A stretch of 64,000 nt of DNA, from contig NZ_JAMXBE010000004.1 in NCBI RefSeq assembly GCF_024704835.1, positions 310,001-374,000 on the forward strand. The letters are read 5' to 3'. Both the position numbers and the translations under genes were made by a program. Below the pieces are notes generated by a model. It ran no database searches. It worked only from the letters and a program-made list of their open reading frames with translations, and was not told where the DNA came from. This document shows, piece by piece, positions 1 to 8,937 of the stretch. The stretch is from Parapedobacter tibetensis. Its GTDB lineage: Bacteria > Bacteroidota > Bacteroidia > Sphingobacteriales > Sphingobacteriaceae. Position 1 is the first letter of the stretch, and each line of letters starts with the position of its first letter.

Positions 1-274
1 CCTAACAAAAACCGCATATTTTTGGATGATATCCTGGTTAGTGTACTGAAGTAAATTCCGTGAGGGGGCTTATTACCGAAGAGTCATTTGGCTGGAGCTA
101 TTGTATTGAATTATTTTGCGGGGCAGTTTATTGGAAATGTAGGTGCGGAGAACATATTTCTAACGTTGGCTTTTCCGCACCCCATTGCAACAATTATCCT
201 ATTGAAAATGATTAAAAGGGAAAAACCAGCGGATTGAAATTGTAGGTACGCTAAACTGTTGATATCAAAAATCA
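1..274. other. Left-edge stretch with no recognised gene
   Basis: This stretch lies downstream of the MBL-fold gene and reaches the window edge. The short open frames here have no recognisable protein features. I see no RNA gene, strong hairpin or repeat. It may belong to a gene or spacer continuing to the left. Confidence 0.4.
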
Positions 275-1219
275 CTATATTATTTTCACCGGTATATCTC
301 CAGCGAAATATGTTGCCAAATGCCTCCCATCCCCATGTATGGTCCATATCTCCCTTGGCTTTACCACTCCAACATAGTTCAATATATCATTCCAATCTAC
401 ATGATCTGAAATATACAGTTCCATATCATTATGCTGTTGCAGTCGCTTCCAACCAGAGGCGAAAACACGGACAACACCCGTAGCCCGGTAATAGCTTTTG
501 AAGGTCATCGGGGGCACCATATAAACCTTGTTTTCTGCCCCCGATTTCATCTCTTTACGGTTATATGGTTCATAGTCCATTTTTGAAACCCCATTGTTTT
601 CATAAATTCTATGGATCGGCAATATACCATAATGCACCAAAATACGCCTGTCCGGGCAATGCTTGTTGATCAAAGCAGTTAGGCGTTGGGCCTTACCAAG
701 TGCATAAGTTCCCAGCAAAACATTGAATGGAGTGTCATTCAATTTCTTGATTTCAGACACCGGATCAGGATGCGAAACCAAAGGATCGGCAAACGTACTT
801 TCGGTAATCAATACATCAGCTTGTACGGTTTCCAAGGGTTCACAGGTATCGTCTGCCTGCAACTTATAGTCACCCGTGTACAAGTACCGAACACCTTCAT
901 ATTCCAATGCGATCTGGGCTGATCCGAGTATATGTCCAGCAGGGACAAAACGTACAGCCACTAGGCCAATGGCGAAAGATTGGTGGTATGGGAGTTCCAA
1001 AAAACTATGCAGTAGTCGCCGATTATACCGGTGCTTCATGAAAATAGCTGTAGATGGCGTGCAGTAAATTAGGCCATGTCCCGGGCTTGCATGGTCGGCA
1101 TGCGCATGCGATACGATCGCATGATTTACAGGCATGATTGGATCGATATAAAAATCGCCATACCTGCAATAATATCCCTCGGGTCGATGGACGAGGAAAT
1201 CCGGTAAAATATTGCCCAT
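275..1219 (-). CDS. MBL-fold exonuclease-like protein
   Basis: A 314-residue metallo-beta-lactamase-fold protein. The metal-binding signature HAHADH is at residues 38-43, a second-shell His lies in the AGHILGS segment near residue 96, and an Asp lies in TGDYK near 117. A DHVDW segment and a late His near the C terminus resemble the RNase J/beta-CASP-type nucleases annotated as RNA-processing or DNA-ligase-associated exonucleases (COG1236-like). Its start codon overlaps the coaE stop as TAATG, so it is translationally coupled at the end of the nusB-to-coaE run. No ligase or helicase partner is visible in the window, so the exact role is open. The fold is fairly certain; the substrate is inferred. 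Confidence 0.8.
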   Translation of the reverse strand: MGNILPDFLVHRPEGYYCRYGDFYIDPIMPVNHAIVSHAHADHASPGHGLIYCTPSTAIFMKHRYNRRLLHSFLELPYHQSFAIGLVAVRFVPAGHILGSAQIALEYEGVRYLYTGDYKLQADDTCEPLETVQADVLITESTFADPLVSHPDPVSEIKKLNDTPFNVLLGTYALGKAQRLTALINKHCPDRRILVHYGILPIHRIYENNGVSKMDYEPYNRKEMKSGAENKVYMVPPMTFKSYYRATGVVRVFASGWKRLQQHNDMELYISDHVDWNDILNYVGVVKPREIWTIHGDGRHLATYFAGDIPVKII

Positions 1220-1809
1220 TATGTCTGGTTTGAAAGGAAAAAGTGATGGAGCTTCAATACTTGTGGAATTAGGGCCTGGATACCATCATTGACCAGCTCG
1301 AAATCAGCCAACTGTATTTTCGTTTCATCAGACCACTGCTGCTCCATTCGGGCTTTCACCTGTTCACGGGTTGTACCATCACGTTGTATAACCCGATTGA
1401 TCCGCAGTTCCATGGGTGCCGTCACCAGGATATTATAGTTGTTGTGCTTATAAGAGCCGCTCTCGAACAGCAATGCCGCCTCTTTAATGGTATATGGCGC
1501 ATCTTGTCTTGCAGCCCATTCCTCCCCTGCCTGTATGACTACAGGATGTACCAAGGCATTCAACTTCTTTAATTTGCTTTCATCGCCAAAGACCTGGGCA
1601 GCCATATAGGAGCGGTCAAGTGAGCCATTTTCACAGTAAGCCGCTTGCCCAAATTCGGTTTGGATGGCCTGCATCAACGTAGTATCCGTTGCCATCAATC
1701 GTTTAGCCTCCGTATCCGCGTCAAAAATGGGAATCCCCAATACACTGAATATTTTGGAAATGATTGTTTTTCCGCTACCGATACCTCCTGTTAGTCCGAT
1801 CTTCATCAT
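1219..1809 (-). CDS. coaE: Dephospho-CoA kinase
   Basis: Catalyses the last step of coenzyme A synthesis, phosphorylating the 3'-hydroxyl of the ribose of dephospho-CoA with ATP. The N terminus MKIGLTGGIGSGKT is a textbook P-loop, and a DAD..AK segment follows near residue 35 as in the CoaE family. Length is about 195 residues, as usual. Two adjacent ATG codons (1807-1809 and 1804-1806) are possible starts. The first forms a TAATG overlap with the upstream ybbR stop, so I place the start there. An upstream in-frame extension runs inside ybbR and is not needed. The gene also overlaps the next gene by TAATG, showing a coupled operon. Confidence 0.93.
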   Translation of the reverse strand: MMKIGLTGGIGSGKTIISKIFSVLGIPIFDADTEAKRLMATDTTLMQAIQTEFGQAAYCENGSLDRSYMAAQVFGDESKLKKLNALVHPVVIQAGEEWAARQDAPYTIKEAALLFESGSYKHNNYNILVTAPMELRINRVIQRDGTTREQVKARMEQQWSDETKIQLADFELVNDGIQALIPQVLKLHHFFLSNQT

Positions 1810-2762
1810 TATTTCCTGACAAAAAAGTCGACATTCTGCGGTTCGACTTTCACCAATTTGCAAAAATCGGGCACCCGGGTGATGATAACCGGCAGGTTCT
1901 TGATATCATGGTCTATCCAATCATCCATATTCACTACCGCCTCAAACGCGCCATTCGTTACCTTCCCAAAATCGCGAAGCGATACCATGACCGTAAGCCT
2001 AACTTTTCCGGGGAGCAACTTCACCGAGCTAAATTGATTCGCGTTTTCCGCCTTCAAAGGCACTTCTAAAATCTTTTCGGTCACCTCCCCTACCGGAATG
2101 TTGATCTCCACGGACGTGGGGTAGACATTGATGTTGGAGCGTTGGTTCTGTTTAAGATGCACCACCGCACGTATGTCGCCATTTGCATTTGAAATCTTCA
2201 TCGTATCTGTTTCCCAATGTTCGATTTGTACCACGTCTTCAAGCGGCCCGGTAATCGTTACATATTCTGGTGAGATGGTCGGTTCATCAATGATGTTGTA
2301 CTGCTTATCAAATTGGATGTTATACACCGGAATCACCGGCACCTTGCGTTCTGTCTGCTTTGAAAAATCAAAATACAGCGTATCCGGTGATACGGAAACG
2401 ACACGTCGGTTAGTGTTAGTGGGGAACTGCCGGTTAATAAATCCCAATTGGTTGGTAAAGACAATCCAATTGCGGTTCTCCAGGCCACTGAGGTCTACTT
2501 GAATCGTTTGGGATGTCGACTGTAATGTTGAAAACAACAGTTGCCATCCGGAAGCTTCCAATCGCAGGTTTACTGTATCCGATTGCAGCGGATGGAATGC
2601 CCTGTTTTCCGGCACATTTACATATTGTAACCTAGATTTGACCGTATAAATATAGGTATTGGACACTGCGAAAAGTGCCCAGGCCAAAAATGAGAAGATG
2701 ATGCATTTGATAAAAATGCTAAGCTTGCGCCGTTGTGTTTTGTTTAAATTCAGTGCCGGCAT
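1809..2762 (-). CDS. YbbR/CdaR-like domain protein
   Basis: A membrane-anchored protein of about 317 residues. A single hydrophobic segment near residues 15-35 is followed by a long extracytoplasmic beta-rich region with YbbR-type repeats (for example the VPVIPVYNIQF and VTITGPLEDV segments). YbbR-domain proteins such as CdaR modulate diadenylate cyclases in Firmicutes; in Bacteroidota their role is not settled. The gene sits between yajC and coaE, a usual Bacteroidota arrangement, and its stop overlaps the coaE start. I chose the ATG at 2760-2762; a TTG three codons upstream is the alternative. A palindromic intergenic element lies just upstream, between this gene and yajC. Confidence 0.8.
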   Translation of the reverse strand: MPALNLNKTQRRKLSIFIKCIIFSFLAWALFAVSNTYIYTVKSRLQYVNVPENRAFHPLQSDTVNLRLEASGWQLLFSTLQSTSQTIQVDLSGLENRNWIVFTNQLGFINRQFPTNTNRRVVSVSPDTLYFDFSKQTERKVPVIPVYNIQFDKQYNIIDEPTISPEYVTITGPLEDVVQIEHWETDTMKISNANGDIRAVVHLKQNQRSNINVYPTSVEINIPVGEVTEKILEVPLKAENANQFSSVKLLPGKVRLTVMVSLRDFGKVTNGAFEAVVNMDDWIDHDIKNLPVIITRVPDFCKLVKVEPQNVDFFVRK

Positions 2763-2828
2763 GATAAACAAACTTAGGTAACATGTCCCATATATACAAA
2801 CCCATCAAACGGCATCTCCTACAAAACT

Positions 2829-2903
2829 TAAAACCTCATAGGTTTTTCAATGCGCGAATCTAGCGCATGTGCCACGCTAAGCGGCAAACCCATGAGGCCT
2901 TGA
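2829..2903. repeat. Palindromic intergenic element, copy A
   Basis: An imperfect inverted repeat between yajC and ybbR. The left arm contains AAACCTCATAGGTTT, itself nearly palindromic, and the right arm contains CAAACCCATGAGG. The middle carries GCGCATGTGCCACGC. Copy B at 25994-26071 shares both arms and the middle; copy C at 49117-49173 shares mainly the left arm. It could work as a REP-like element or a folded RNA segment inside the operon. Confidence 0.7.
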
Positions 2904-2913
2904 GCGAATGAAA

Positions 2914-3234
2914 TTATGCCTTAGGCGCAGCATTCTGAGCCTTGGAAGCATCCAAAGCAATGGCTGTTTTATCAAAACGGATTTTGATACCGCCACCTAC
3001 ATCGACCAGAAAAGTCGTTTCAGATGTTTCAACGATACGGCCATGTATACCTGCTGAGGTTACTATCTTGTCGTTTACCTTTAGCTCCTCAATATATTTC
3101 TTGTGATCCTTGGCTTTTTTCATCTGTGGTCTAATCATGAAGAAATAAAAAACTACGATGATCAAGATCATGGGTAAAAATCCCATAATTCCACCTGCAC
3201 CACCCGTTTGCAATAAAATTGTTGTTGTAATCAT
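2914..3234 (-). CDS. yajC: Preprotein translocase accessory subunit YajC
   Basis: A 106-residue inner-membrane protein with one transmembrane helix near residues 15-36 followed by FMIRPQMKKAKDHKKY, the YajC hallmark, then a small soluble domain (residues 48-95) with VTSAGIHGRIVE. YajC associates with SecDF and the Sec translocon. The gene is in a usual Bacteroidota position between the DUF1573 lipoprotein and ybbR. Length and motifs match the family well. Confidence 0.92.
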   Translation of the reverse strand: MITTTILLQTGGAGGIMGFLPMILIIVVFYFFMIRPQMKKAKDHKKYIEELKVNDKIVTSAGIHGRIVETSETTFLVDVGGGIKIRFDKTAIALDASKAQNAAPKA

Positions 3235-3300
3235 TATTTTAGCTATTTGTTTTTGTTAATTTGCTTATTCGTCTATTCGCTGATTTGCAAATTTGCCGTG

Positions 3301-3777
3301 CTACTTCTTCACTTCCCCTCTGATGTGCAAAAGTGTATTGGTACTCAATGCATTGGAGGTTACTGTCACGATCTTATGTTGCTTACCAGGCTGTCCGGAA
3401 CTATTGAACACCACTTTTACCATTCCCTTTTCACCTGGGGCAATTGGGTTCTTTGAATATTCAGGGGTGGTGCATCCGCACGAGGCTTGTACATTGGATA
3501 TGATCAATGGGGAGGCCCCTGTATTGGTGAATTTAAATTCGTGTTCGACTTTTTCACCTTCTTTTATTTTACCAAAGTCGTATGCGTCAGCCTCCAATTC
3601 CAAAACGGGGGCAATTGAATCCTGATCAGGTATAATTGTCCGGCCAATCGGTTGTTCACCCAATTGGTCATTCGGCACTTCTTCAGCTTCCTTATCTTGA
3701 TTTTCCTTCCCCGAGTTGCAGGACAGGATCAACGCCAATCCTGCACAAAATAACGGTATCCACTTCATGGTTCTCAT
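3301..3777 (-). CDS. DUF1573 lipoprotein
   Basis: A 158-residue secreted lipoprotein. The signal peptide ends with a lipobox (ILSC, Cys near residue 20), followed by an acidic linker and one DUF1573 domain (about residues 58-157) with the typical YDFGKIKEGE, ASCGCTTPEY and PGEKGMVKVVF segments. DUF1573 is an immunoglobulin-like domain that is very common in Bacteroidota; its function is unknown. It lies between nusB and yajC on the same strand with gaps of about 60 bases on each side, so it is probably co-transcribed. A second in-frame ATG three codons downstream is an alternative start. Confidence 0.88.
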   Translation of the reverse strand: MRTMKWIPLFCAGLALILSCNSGKENQDKEAEEVPNDQLGEQPIGRTIIPDQDSIAPVLELEADAYDFGKIKEGEKVEHEFKFTNTGASPLIISNVQASCGCTTPEYSKNPIAPGEKGMVKVVFNSSGQPGKQHKIVTVTSNALSTNTLLHIRGEVKK

Positions 3778-3836
3778 TTTTCAATATTGCTTTAAGCATT
3801 CATTATAATAAAACAAGAGATCGCCGCACTTGTTTG

Positions 3837-4784
3837 TCATTGCACAAGCCCTCTCCCATATTTGCGTATCCTTCCGGCAGCCTGCAATTCCGTCAAAATC
3901 TTGTCTAAGATTCCATTGATAAAGGTATTGCTTTTTGCCGTACTGAATACTTTTGATATCTCTATATACTCGTTGATCGTCACTTTCACCGGTATGGTCG
4001 AAAAATTCAGCAATTCGCAAATGGCCATACGCATCAAAAGCGTGTCCAGCAACGCAATCCGGTCAGACTCCCAATTTTTGGTCTTCATGCCAATCAGTTG
4101 CTGGTATTCATCGGCATAACGGATGGTGTGCACCAATAAGTCCAAGATGAATTGCCTGTCTTCATCCCAATTCGGTGTCAATTCAGCCAATTTATTCTGA
4201 CTGGGATCTTCACTGGTGAAATTTTTGAAAGTTTTGGCAATCATTGCCTGCAACACTTCTTTATCCACTGGCCAGTTGATGAATTTTTCTTCAAATACCT
4301 GCTCGATGATTGGCGATTTAAGGATAATCTTTTTGAATATATACTTGATGATGTCCTTTTCGGCAGCAACGGATCGATCTTCTTGTTTTAAGTATGTTTC
4401 ATATTCCGGTGCCTCTTTCAGTTGTAGGAATACCGTGCGCACAATTTCCGGATCAAAACTCCAAGAAATCTTATACCGCTTTACGGCTGCTTTATATTTC
4501 TCATTGTGCCGCAATAATTCGATGAAGGTGTTGTTGTACAACCGGGTGTTTGGTGCTAGGTCAGCTGCCGTGGGCAAGTGTTTATGCGCGCGTTCATCTG
4601 CGTCAATCCGCGCATGCTCAGACACTTCATCCAGTAGGCTTAATGTCCATATATACATTTCGTACACTTGGTCAACATTATAAAGCAATGCCTTTTCAAA
4701 CTTATCGACCTGTTTATCTTCCGATAGTTGGTACGCATACAGTGTTTGTAGTACTTTGACCCTTAGGTGCCTTCTATTTAGCAT
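3837..4784 (-). CDS. nusB: Transcription antitermination protein NusB (long form)
   Basis: A NusB-family protein of 315 residues, about twice the length of the Escherichia coli protein. The NusB fold is recognisable in the second half (about residues 165-305), including LNFSTIPVKVTINEYIEISK and the FINGILDKI segment. The first half carries MLNRRHLRVKVLQTLYAYQLS, which is also NusB-like, then a helical insert. Long NusB forms are usual in Bacteroidota. The protein binds boxA RNA with NusE (S10) in antitermination of rRNA operons. It heads the run nusB-DUF1573-yajC-ybbR-coaE. Confidence 0.88.
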   Translation of the reverse strand: MLNRRHLRVKVLQTLYAYQLSEDKQVDKFEKALLYNVDQVYEMYIWTLSLLDEVSEHARIDADERAHKHLPTAADLAPNTRLYNNTFIELLRHNEKYKAAVKRYKISWSFDPEIVRTVFLQLKEAPEYETYLKQEDRSVAAEKDIIKYIFKKIILKSPIIEQVFEEKFINWPVDKEVLQAMIAKTFKNFTSEDPSQNKLAELTPNWDEDRQFILDLLVHTIRYADEYQQLIGMKTKNWESDRIALLDTLLMRMAICELLNFSTIPVKVTINEYIEISKVFSTAKSNTFINGILDKILTELQAAGRIRKYGRGLVQ

Positions 4785-4834
4785 AGTTATGTATAAAGAA
4801 CGGATTGGATTTAAATGCCAATGTATGTATTGTT

Positions 4835-5914
4835 CTATTGTTTGATTTTGCGCATATCCGCTATACGGGATTCTGCCATTTGATTTGCCGCCTGATAAGA
4901 AGGCACATTTTCATCTATTGATTTACGCAATACGGAACGCGTAGCCTCATAGATATTCTCTGTGAGCACGGCAGTACGCGATGCACCGTATCCAGCAATT
5001 TCCGAATAGCAGCTAATCAGGCCACCAGCGTTAATCAAATAATCAGGTGCGTATAATATTTTTCTATCTAACAGCAATTGCCCGTCTTCCTGTTCATTGC
5101 GCAATTGGTTGTTTGCAGAACCCGCTATGATATGACATCTCATCTTGGAGATGGTATCCTTATTGATTATGCCCCCCAATGCGCAGGGTGAATAAACATC
5201 TACCTCCAATTCATAGATGTTGTTATTCGAAACGGCCACAGCCTTGTATTTATTTGCCACTTCTGCCATCCGCTCTTCCACAATGTCACTTACATAGACC
5301 TTGGCATTTTCCTCACGCAGCATGGCAATCAAATGCTCCCCTACATTGCCGGCCCCTTGCACGGCAATGGTACGGCCTGCCAAACTATCATTTCCATAAA
5401 GCTCCTTCAACGAGGCCTTGATACCATAATACACCCCCTTTGCGGTGAACGGCGCGGAGTCACCACTTCCCCCAAGCGACTTAGGCAGGCCAGCCACGTG
5501 GTCTGTTTCCATATGGAGGTATTCCATATCCTTTGGTGTGGTACCAATATCCAACGAAGCAATGAAGGTTCCGCTCAATTGCTCTACAAACTGACCGAAT
5601 CTCCGCAACAATGCTTCATTTTTCTGTGTGCGGTGATCGCCGATAATCGCTGCATTGCCGCCCCCTAAATTTACTCCCGCCACGGCGGCCTTATAGGTCA
5701 TGCCCCTAGACAAACGCAGCACATCGTCTATAGCCTCATCGACACTTTGGTAAGGAAGCATCCTTACCCCCCCTATCGCGGGGCCAAGCGTCGTGTCATG
5801 GATGGCGATTATAGCTTGTAACCCAAGCGTGCTATCGTTGCAGAAAACGAGCTTTTGATGGCCAAATTGTGCCATCAACTTAAAGGATGAGTTGTCTTTG
5901 ATAGGTACGGACAT
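4835..5914 (-). CDS. Leucine/valine dehydrogenase-like protein with altered lysine site
   Basis: A member of the Glu/Leu/Phe/Val dehydrogenase family, about 359 residues. The substrate-binding segment SRGMTYK is intact (Lys near residue 75), the DIGTT Asp near 122 is intact, and the Rossmann segment AVQGAGNVG and the C-terminal PCALGG, SANNQL and YAPDYLINAGG segments are typical of leucine dehydrogenases. The family signature GGGK reads GGGN here (Asn near residue 87; codon AAT), so the general-base Lys is missing. The protein may be inactive, changed in chemistry, or this may be a clade feature. I start at the ATG at 5912-5914; a TTG two codons upstream is less likely. A -7-like box lies at 5952-5959. 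Confidence 0.85.
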   Translation of the reverse strand: MSVPIKDNSSFKLMAQFGHQKLVFCNDSTLGLQAIIAIHDTTLGPAIGGVRMLPYQSVDEAIDDVLRLSRGMTYKAAVAGVNLGGGNAAIIGDHRTQKNEALLRRFGQFVEQLSGTFIASLDIGTTPKDMEYLHMETDHVAGLPKSLGGSGDSAPFTAKGVYYGIKASLKELYGNDSLAGRTIAVQGAGNVGEHLIAMLREENAKVYVSDIVEERMAEVANKYKAVAVSNNNIYELEVDVYSPCALGGIINKDTISKMRCHIIAGSANNQLRNEQEDGQLLLDRKILYAPDYLINAGGLISCYSEIAGYGASRTAVLTENIYEATRSVLRKSIDENVPSYQAANQMAESRIADMRKIKQ

Positions 5915-5951
5915 ATGCAACTATAAATGTGTGTGCTATGATGCTATTGCG

Positions 5952-5959
5952 CAAAAGTA
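5952..5959 (-). promoter_or_regulatory. Bacteroidetes -7 box for the leucine-dehydrogenase-like gene
   Basis: On the minus strand the sequence reads TACTTTTG, matching TAnnTTTG. It lies 37 bases upstream of the ATG. A TTG-like -33 element is present but about 27 bases away, outside the usual spacing, so only the -7 box is convincing. Confidence 0.5.
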
Positions 5960-6031
5960 GGAAAATTATTTATGGATTAGATATAAGACAATGAGTTTTT
6001 CCTTGGTGAAAAAAGGAATCTGTGCACCCTA

Positions 6032-6063
6032 TTGAAAGGCATCACGAATATTTTGTAGTTTTG
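6032..6063 (+). promoter_or_regulatory. Promoter of the ABC exporter gene
   Basis: A TTG at 6032-6034 is followed after 21 bases by TAGTTTTG at 6056-6063, fitting the Bacteroidetes primary promoter. The ATG at 6072 is only eight bases after the -7 box, so the transcript should start at or within a few bases of the start codon. Confidence 0.6.
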
Positions 6064-6071
6064 CACGGTAC

Positions 6072-7853
6072 ATGAAACACCTCGCACACCTCAATAAATA
6101 TTTCTACAAATACCGTTGGAAAATGATTCCCGGCGTTATTTTCGTCATCGTATCCAATTATTTTGGGGTATTGCCCGCCCAGGTCATTCGGATTGCATTT
6201 GATTTGGTAAAGGACAACATCAGCATGTACAGGCTTTTCGAAGGATTTGAACGGCAGCAGCTCGTGTATGAGATTTTTGGGTATAGCCTGTTGTTGTTCG
6301 GCACATTGGTCTTGGTGCTTTCGCTTATCCGTGGAGTTTTCCTGTTTTTGATGCGGCAAACCATTATCCTTACCTCGAGGCATATCGAATACGACCTCAA
6401 AAATGAAATCTATAACCACTATCAACAGCTGGATATGGCTTTCTACCGGAGGAACAATACTGGCGACCTGATGAACAGGGTAACGGAAGATGTAAATAGA
6501 GTGCGCGCTTACCTCGGTCCTGCCATCATGTATTCCATCAACACCGTGGTACTGTCCATCATGGTTATCGCTGCTATGGTTAGTGTAAACCCTACCTTGG
6601 CCATGTATGCATTGATGCCTATCCCGATATTATCCATTATGTTGCTATTTGTAAACAGGATCATCAACCGGCGCAGTGAGCGTATTCAGCAGCAACTTTC
6701 CACACTTTCATCCGTTGTACAAGAAACATTTTCGGGCATCCGGGTAATCAAAACGTATAACCGGGAGGCCAACAAAATGGATGTTTTCGCCGATGAAAGC
6801 AACCGGTATAGGCAAGTGTCATTGGCCTTGGTAAAGACAGAGGCTGTATTTTTTCCGCTGATTCTTTTACTTATTGGCCTCAGCACGATCATTACGATCT
6901 ATGTAGGTGGGCTGGAGGTAGCCAGGGGGAGCATTACTTCGGGTAATATTGCCGAATTTATCATCTACGTGAATCAATTGACATTTCCTGCGATGTCGCT
7001 TGCATGGGTAACCTCGCTCATCCAACGGGCAGCGGCTTCGCAAAAGCGCATCAACGAATTTCTACGCACACAACCCGAAATCCAGTCGGGTAGCAAGAAA
7101 CACTTCGATAGCCATGGACACATCCGTTTTGAACATGTAAGCTTTACGTATCCTGAAACCGGAATCCAAGCGGTCAAGGACGTCTCGTTTGAGGTAAACC
7201 CCGGAGAAGTACTCGCCATTGTGGGCAGAACCGGTTCAGGTAAATCTACACTGGCCAACCTAATCATGCGCATGTATGATGTACAGGCCGGCGCAATATG
7301 GATAGATGGTATAAACATCCGAGAGCTGCCATTGCAATCTTACCGGGGACAGGTTGGTTTTGTACCACAGGAAGTGTTCCTCTTTTCGGAAACAATCACA
7401 AACAATATTGCTTTCGGATTGGACAAAGTCGATATCAATGAGGTGGAAGACGCAGCAAAACGCGCCGCTGTATATGACAATATCCGGGCATTTGACAAGG
7501 GGTTTGAAACTTCCATAGGCGAGCGCGGGATTACACTCTCCGGCGGTCAGAAACAACGGGTGTCCATTGCTAGGGCATTGATGAAGAAACCGCAGGTATT
7601 GGTCTTTGACGACTGCCTATCGGCCGTGGATACCAAGACCGAAGAAGAAATCCTCCGCAACCTGAGTTTGGTGATGCAGGGTAAAAGCACCATTTTTATT
7701 GCCCACAGGATATCGACCATCAAAAATGCCGACCATATCATCGTATTGGATGAAGGGTCTATCATTGAGCAAGGCACCCATGAGGAATTGTTGGCCATGC
7801 AGGGTAGCTATTTTGAGCTCCACGAGAAACAACTATTGGAGGAGGAGGTTTAG
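6072..7853 (+). CDS. ABC exporter, fused membrane and ATPase domains
   Basis: A 593-residue half-transporter. Six membrane helices lie in residues 15-315 (type IV exporter fold) and the nucleotide-binding domain in 350-585. Walker A is GRTGSGKS at 385-392, the signature LSGGQ at 489-493, and Walker B ends in FDD at 512-514. The second Asp of Walker B takes the place of the usual catalytic Glu, as in one half of several heterodimeric multidrug exporters of the LmrCD/YheIH type, so a partner elsewhere is possible. It stands alone on the plus strand, with its own promoter. The substrate cannot be told from sequence; drug or lipid export is the usual guess. Confidence 0.9.
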   Translation: MKHLAHLNKYFYKYRWKMIPGVIFVIVSNYFGVLPAQVIRIAFDLVKDNISMYRLFEGFERQQLVYEIFGYSLLLFGTLVLVLSLIRGVFLFLMRQTIILTSRHIEYDLKNEIYNHYQQLDMAFYRRNNTGDLMNRVTEDVNRVRAYLGPAIMYSINTVVLSIMVIAAMVSVNPTLAMYALMPIPILSIMLLFVNRIINRRSERIQQQLSTLSSVVQETFSGIRVIKTYNREANKMDVFADESNRYRQVSLALVKTEAVFFPLILLLIGLSTIITIYVGGLEVARGSITSGNIAEFIIYVNQLTFPAMSLAWVTSLIQRAAASQKRINEFLRTQPEIQSGSKKHFDSHGHIRFEHVSFTYPETGIQAVKDVSFEVNPGEVLAIVGRTGSGKSTLANLIMRMYDVQAGAIWIDGINIRELPLQSYRGQVGFVPQEVFLFSETITNNIAFGLDKVDINEVEDAAKRAAVYDNIRAFDKGFETSIGERGITLSGGQKQRVSIARALMKKPQVLVFDDCLSAVDTKTEEEILRNLSLVMQGKSTIFIAHRISTIKNADHIIVLDEGSIIEQGTHEELLAMQGSYFELHEKQLLEEEV

Positions 7854-7896
7854 CCTGTAGGCAGGGACGCTTACGCTTTCATGAAAAGAACGAGAA

Positions 7897-7930
7897 TAAA
7901 AAAAGCCGCGAACAATCATGTCCGCGGCTT
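7897..7930 (-). terminator. Rho-independent terminator after rpmA
   Basis: Stem AAGCCGCG (7903-7910) pairs with CGCGGCTT (7923-7930) around a 12-base loop. Read on the minus strand it is followed by a run of seven T. It lies 24 bases past the rpmA stop. Confidence 0.85.
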
Positions 7931-7953
7931 CTAATTTGTGTGGGCTCTATTGC

Positions 7954-8448
7954 TTATGCTTTCTCTTCGCTTTCTGGAGCGTCATCAGCCGCTACTTCCT
8001 TTTTCGGAGCGGCGGTTTTTGTCTTTTTAGGAGCTTTTGCTGGTTTTTCAGCGGCAGCCTCGGCTACTTTTGCTTCTACCTTCTCTGGCGCTTCTGTTGG
8101 TTCTTTGGCAGGTGCCTTTGCTTTGGCTGTTGCTGGTTTAGTTTCCACTTTTTTAGCCACTTTTTTCGGTTGTTCTACCACCGCTACTTCCTCCTCAAAC
8201 GGTAAAACCGAAACAAAGGATTTGTTGTTAGCCTTCTTCCGAAATACCACTTTCCCATCGATAAGTGCAAACAAAGTATGGTCTTTACCAATACCTACGT
8301 TTTGGTCAGGGTGATGTCTAGTACCACGTTGCCTTACAATGATGTTTCCGGCAATAGCTTGCTGGCCACCAAAAATCTTTATCCCTAAACGTTTGCTATG
8401 TGACTCGCGGCCGTTCTTCGAACTACCCGCACCTTTTTTATGTGCCAT
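7954..8448 (-). CDS. rpmA: Ribosomal protein L27 with a long Ala/Lys/Pro/Glu tail
   Basis: Residues 1-89 are a complete L27: the N terminus [15 protein letters not shown], then [20 protein letters not shown] and [16 protein letters not shown]. Ordinary bacterial L27 ends near residue 85-90. Here the frame continues for about 75 residues of low-complexity sequence rich in Ala, Lys, Pro, Glu and Val, with repeated AKAPAKEP- and KKVxxKPA-like segments resembling histone H1 or ribosomal tails. The frame is open to a stop that is followed by a good terminator, so the tail looks genuine. It is co-transcribed with rplU (gap about 50 bases). L27 helps position tRNA at the peptidyl-transferase centre through its N terminus, which is intact. 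Confidence 0.93.
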   Translation of the reverse strand: MAHKKGAGSSKNGRESHSKRLGIKIFGGQQAIAGNIIVRQRGTRHHPDQNVGIGKDHTLFALIDGKVVFRKKANNKSFVSVLPFEEEVAVVEQPKKVAKKVETKPATAKAKAPAKEPTEAPEKVEAKVAEAAAEKPAKAPKKTKTAAPKKEVAADDAPESEEKA

Positions 8449-8501
8449 GTCTTATTTCTTAATTATTTTTAAGGCAAAGAAGCCCAATTGAACAATCTGA
8501 T

Positions 8502-8813
8502 TTATAATGTAATTCCAGTAATCTCAATCTTGGTGAATTGCTGGCGGTGACCATTCTTCTTTTTATAGCCTTTACGGCGTTTCTTTTTGAAAATGATTAC
8601 CTTATCCCCCTTCAAATGTGACAAAATCTTAGCCGAAACCGTGGCACCCTTTACTATAGGGGCCCCAACGGTGAATTTACCACCGTCTTCTGCCAACAAT
8701 ACATTGTCAAATTCAATACTAGCGCCCTCATCCCCTTGTAAACGGTGTACAAAGATTTGCTGGTCTTTTGCAACCTTAAATTGCTGTCCGGCTATATTTA
8801 CTATTGCGTACAT
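8502..8813 (-). CDS. rplU: Ribosomal protein L21
   Basis: A 103-residue L21 of normal length. It starts [14 protein letters not shown] and ends with the [23 protein letters not shown] segment split across the family signature. It is a 23S rRNA-binding protein of the large subunit. It is the first gene of the rplU-rpmA operon, with a clear Bacteroidetes promoter at 8861-8891. Confidence 0.97.
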   Translation of the reverse strand: MYAIVNIAGQQFKVAKDQQIFVHRLQGDEGASIEFDNVLLAEDGGKFTVGAPIVKGATVSAKILSHLKGDKVIIFKKKRRKGYKKKNGHRQQFTKIEITGITL

Positions 8814-8860
8814 TGTTAATGAATTAATAAAATAAAAATTTATACTTAAAAATTGAAGCG

Positions 8861-8891
8861 CAAAGGTAATGCTTTATTTTGATTATTCAAA
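8861..8891 (-). promoter_or_regulatory. Promoter of rplU-rpmA
   Basis: On the minus strand TTTG (8888-8891) is followed after 19 bases by TACCTTTG (8861-8868), a full match to the Bacteroidetes consensus. The leader to the rplU ATG is about 40-45 bases and AT-rich. Confidence 0.75.
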
Positions 8892-8937
8892 TTAGACTTT
8901 GAAAAACACTGGGTTTCGCTTTTAAAAAAACTACCCA

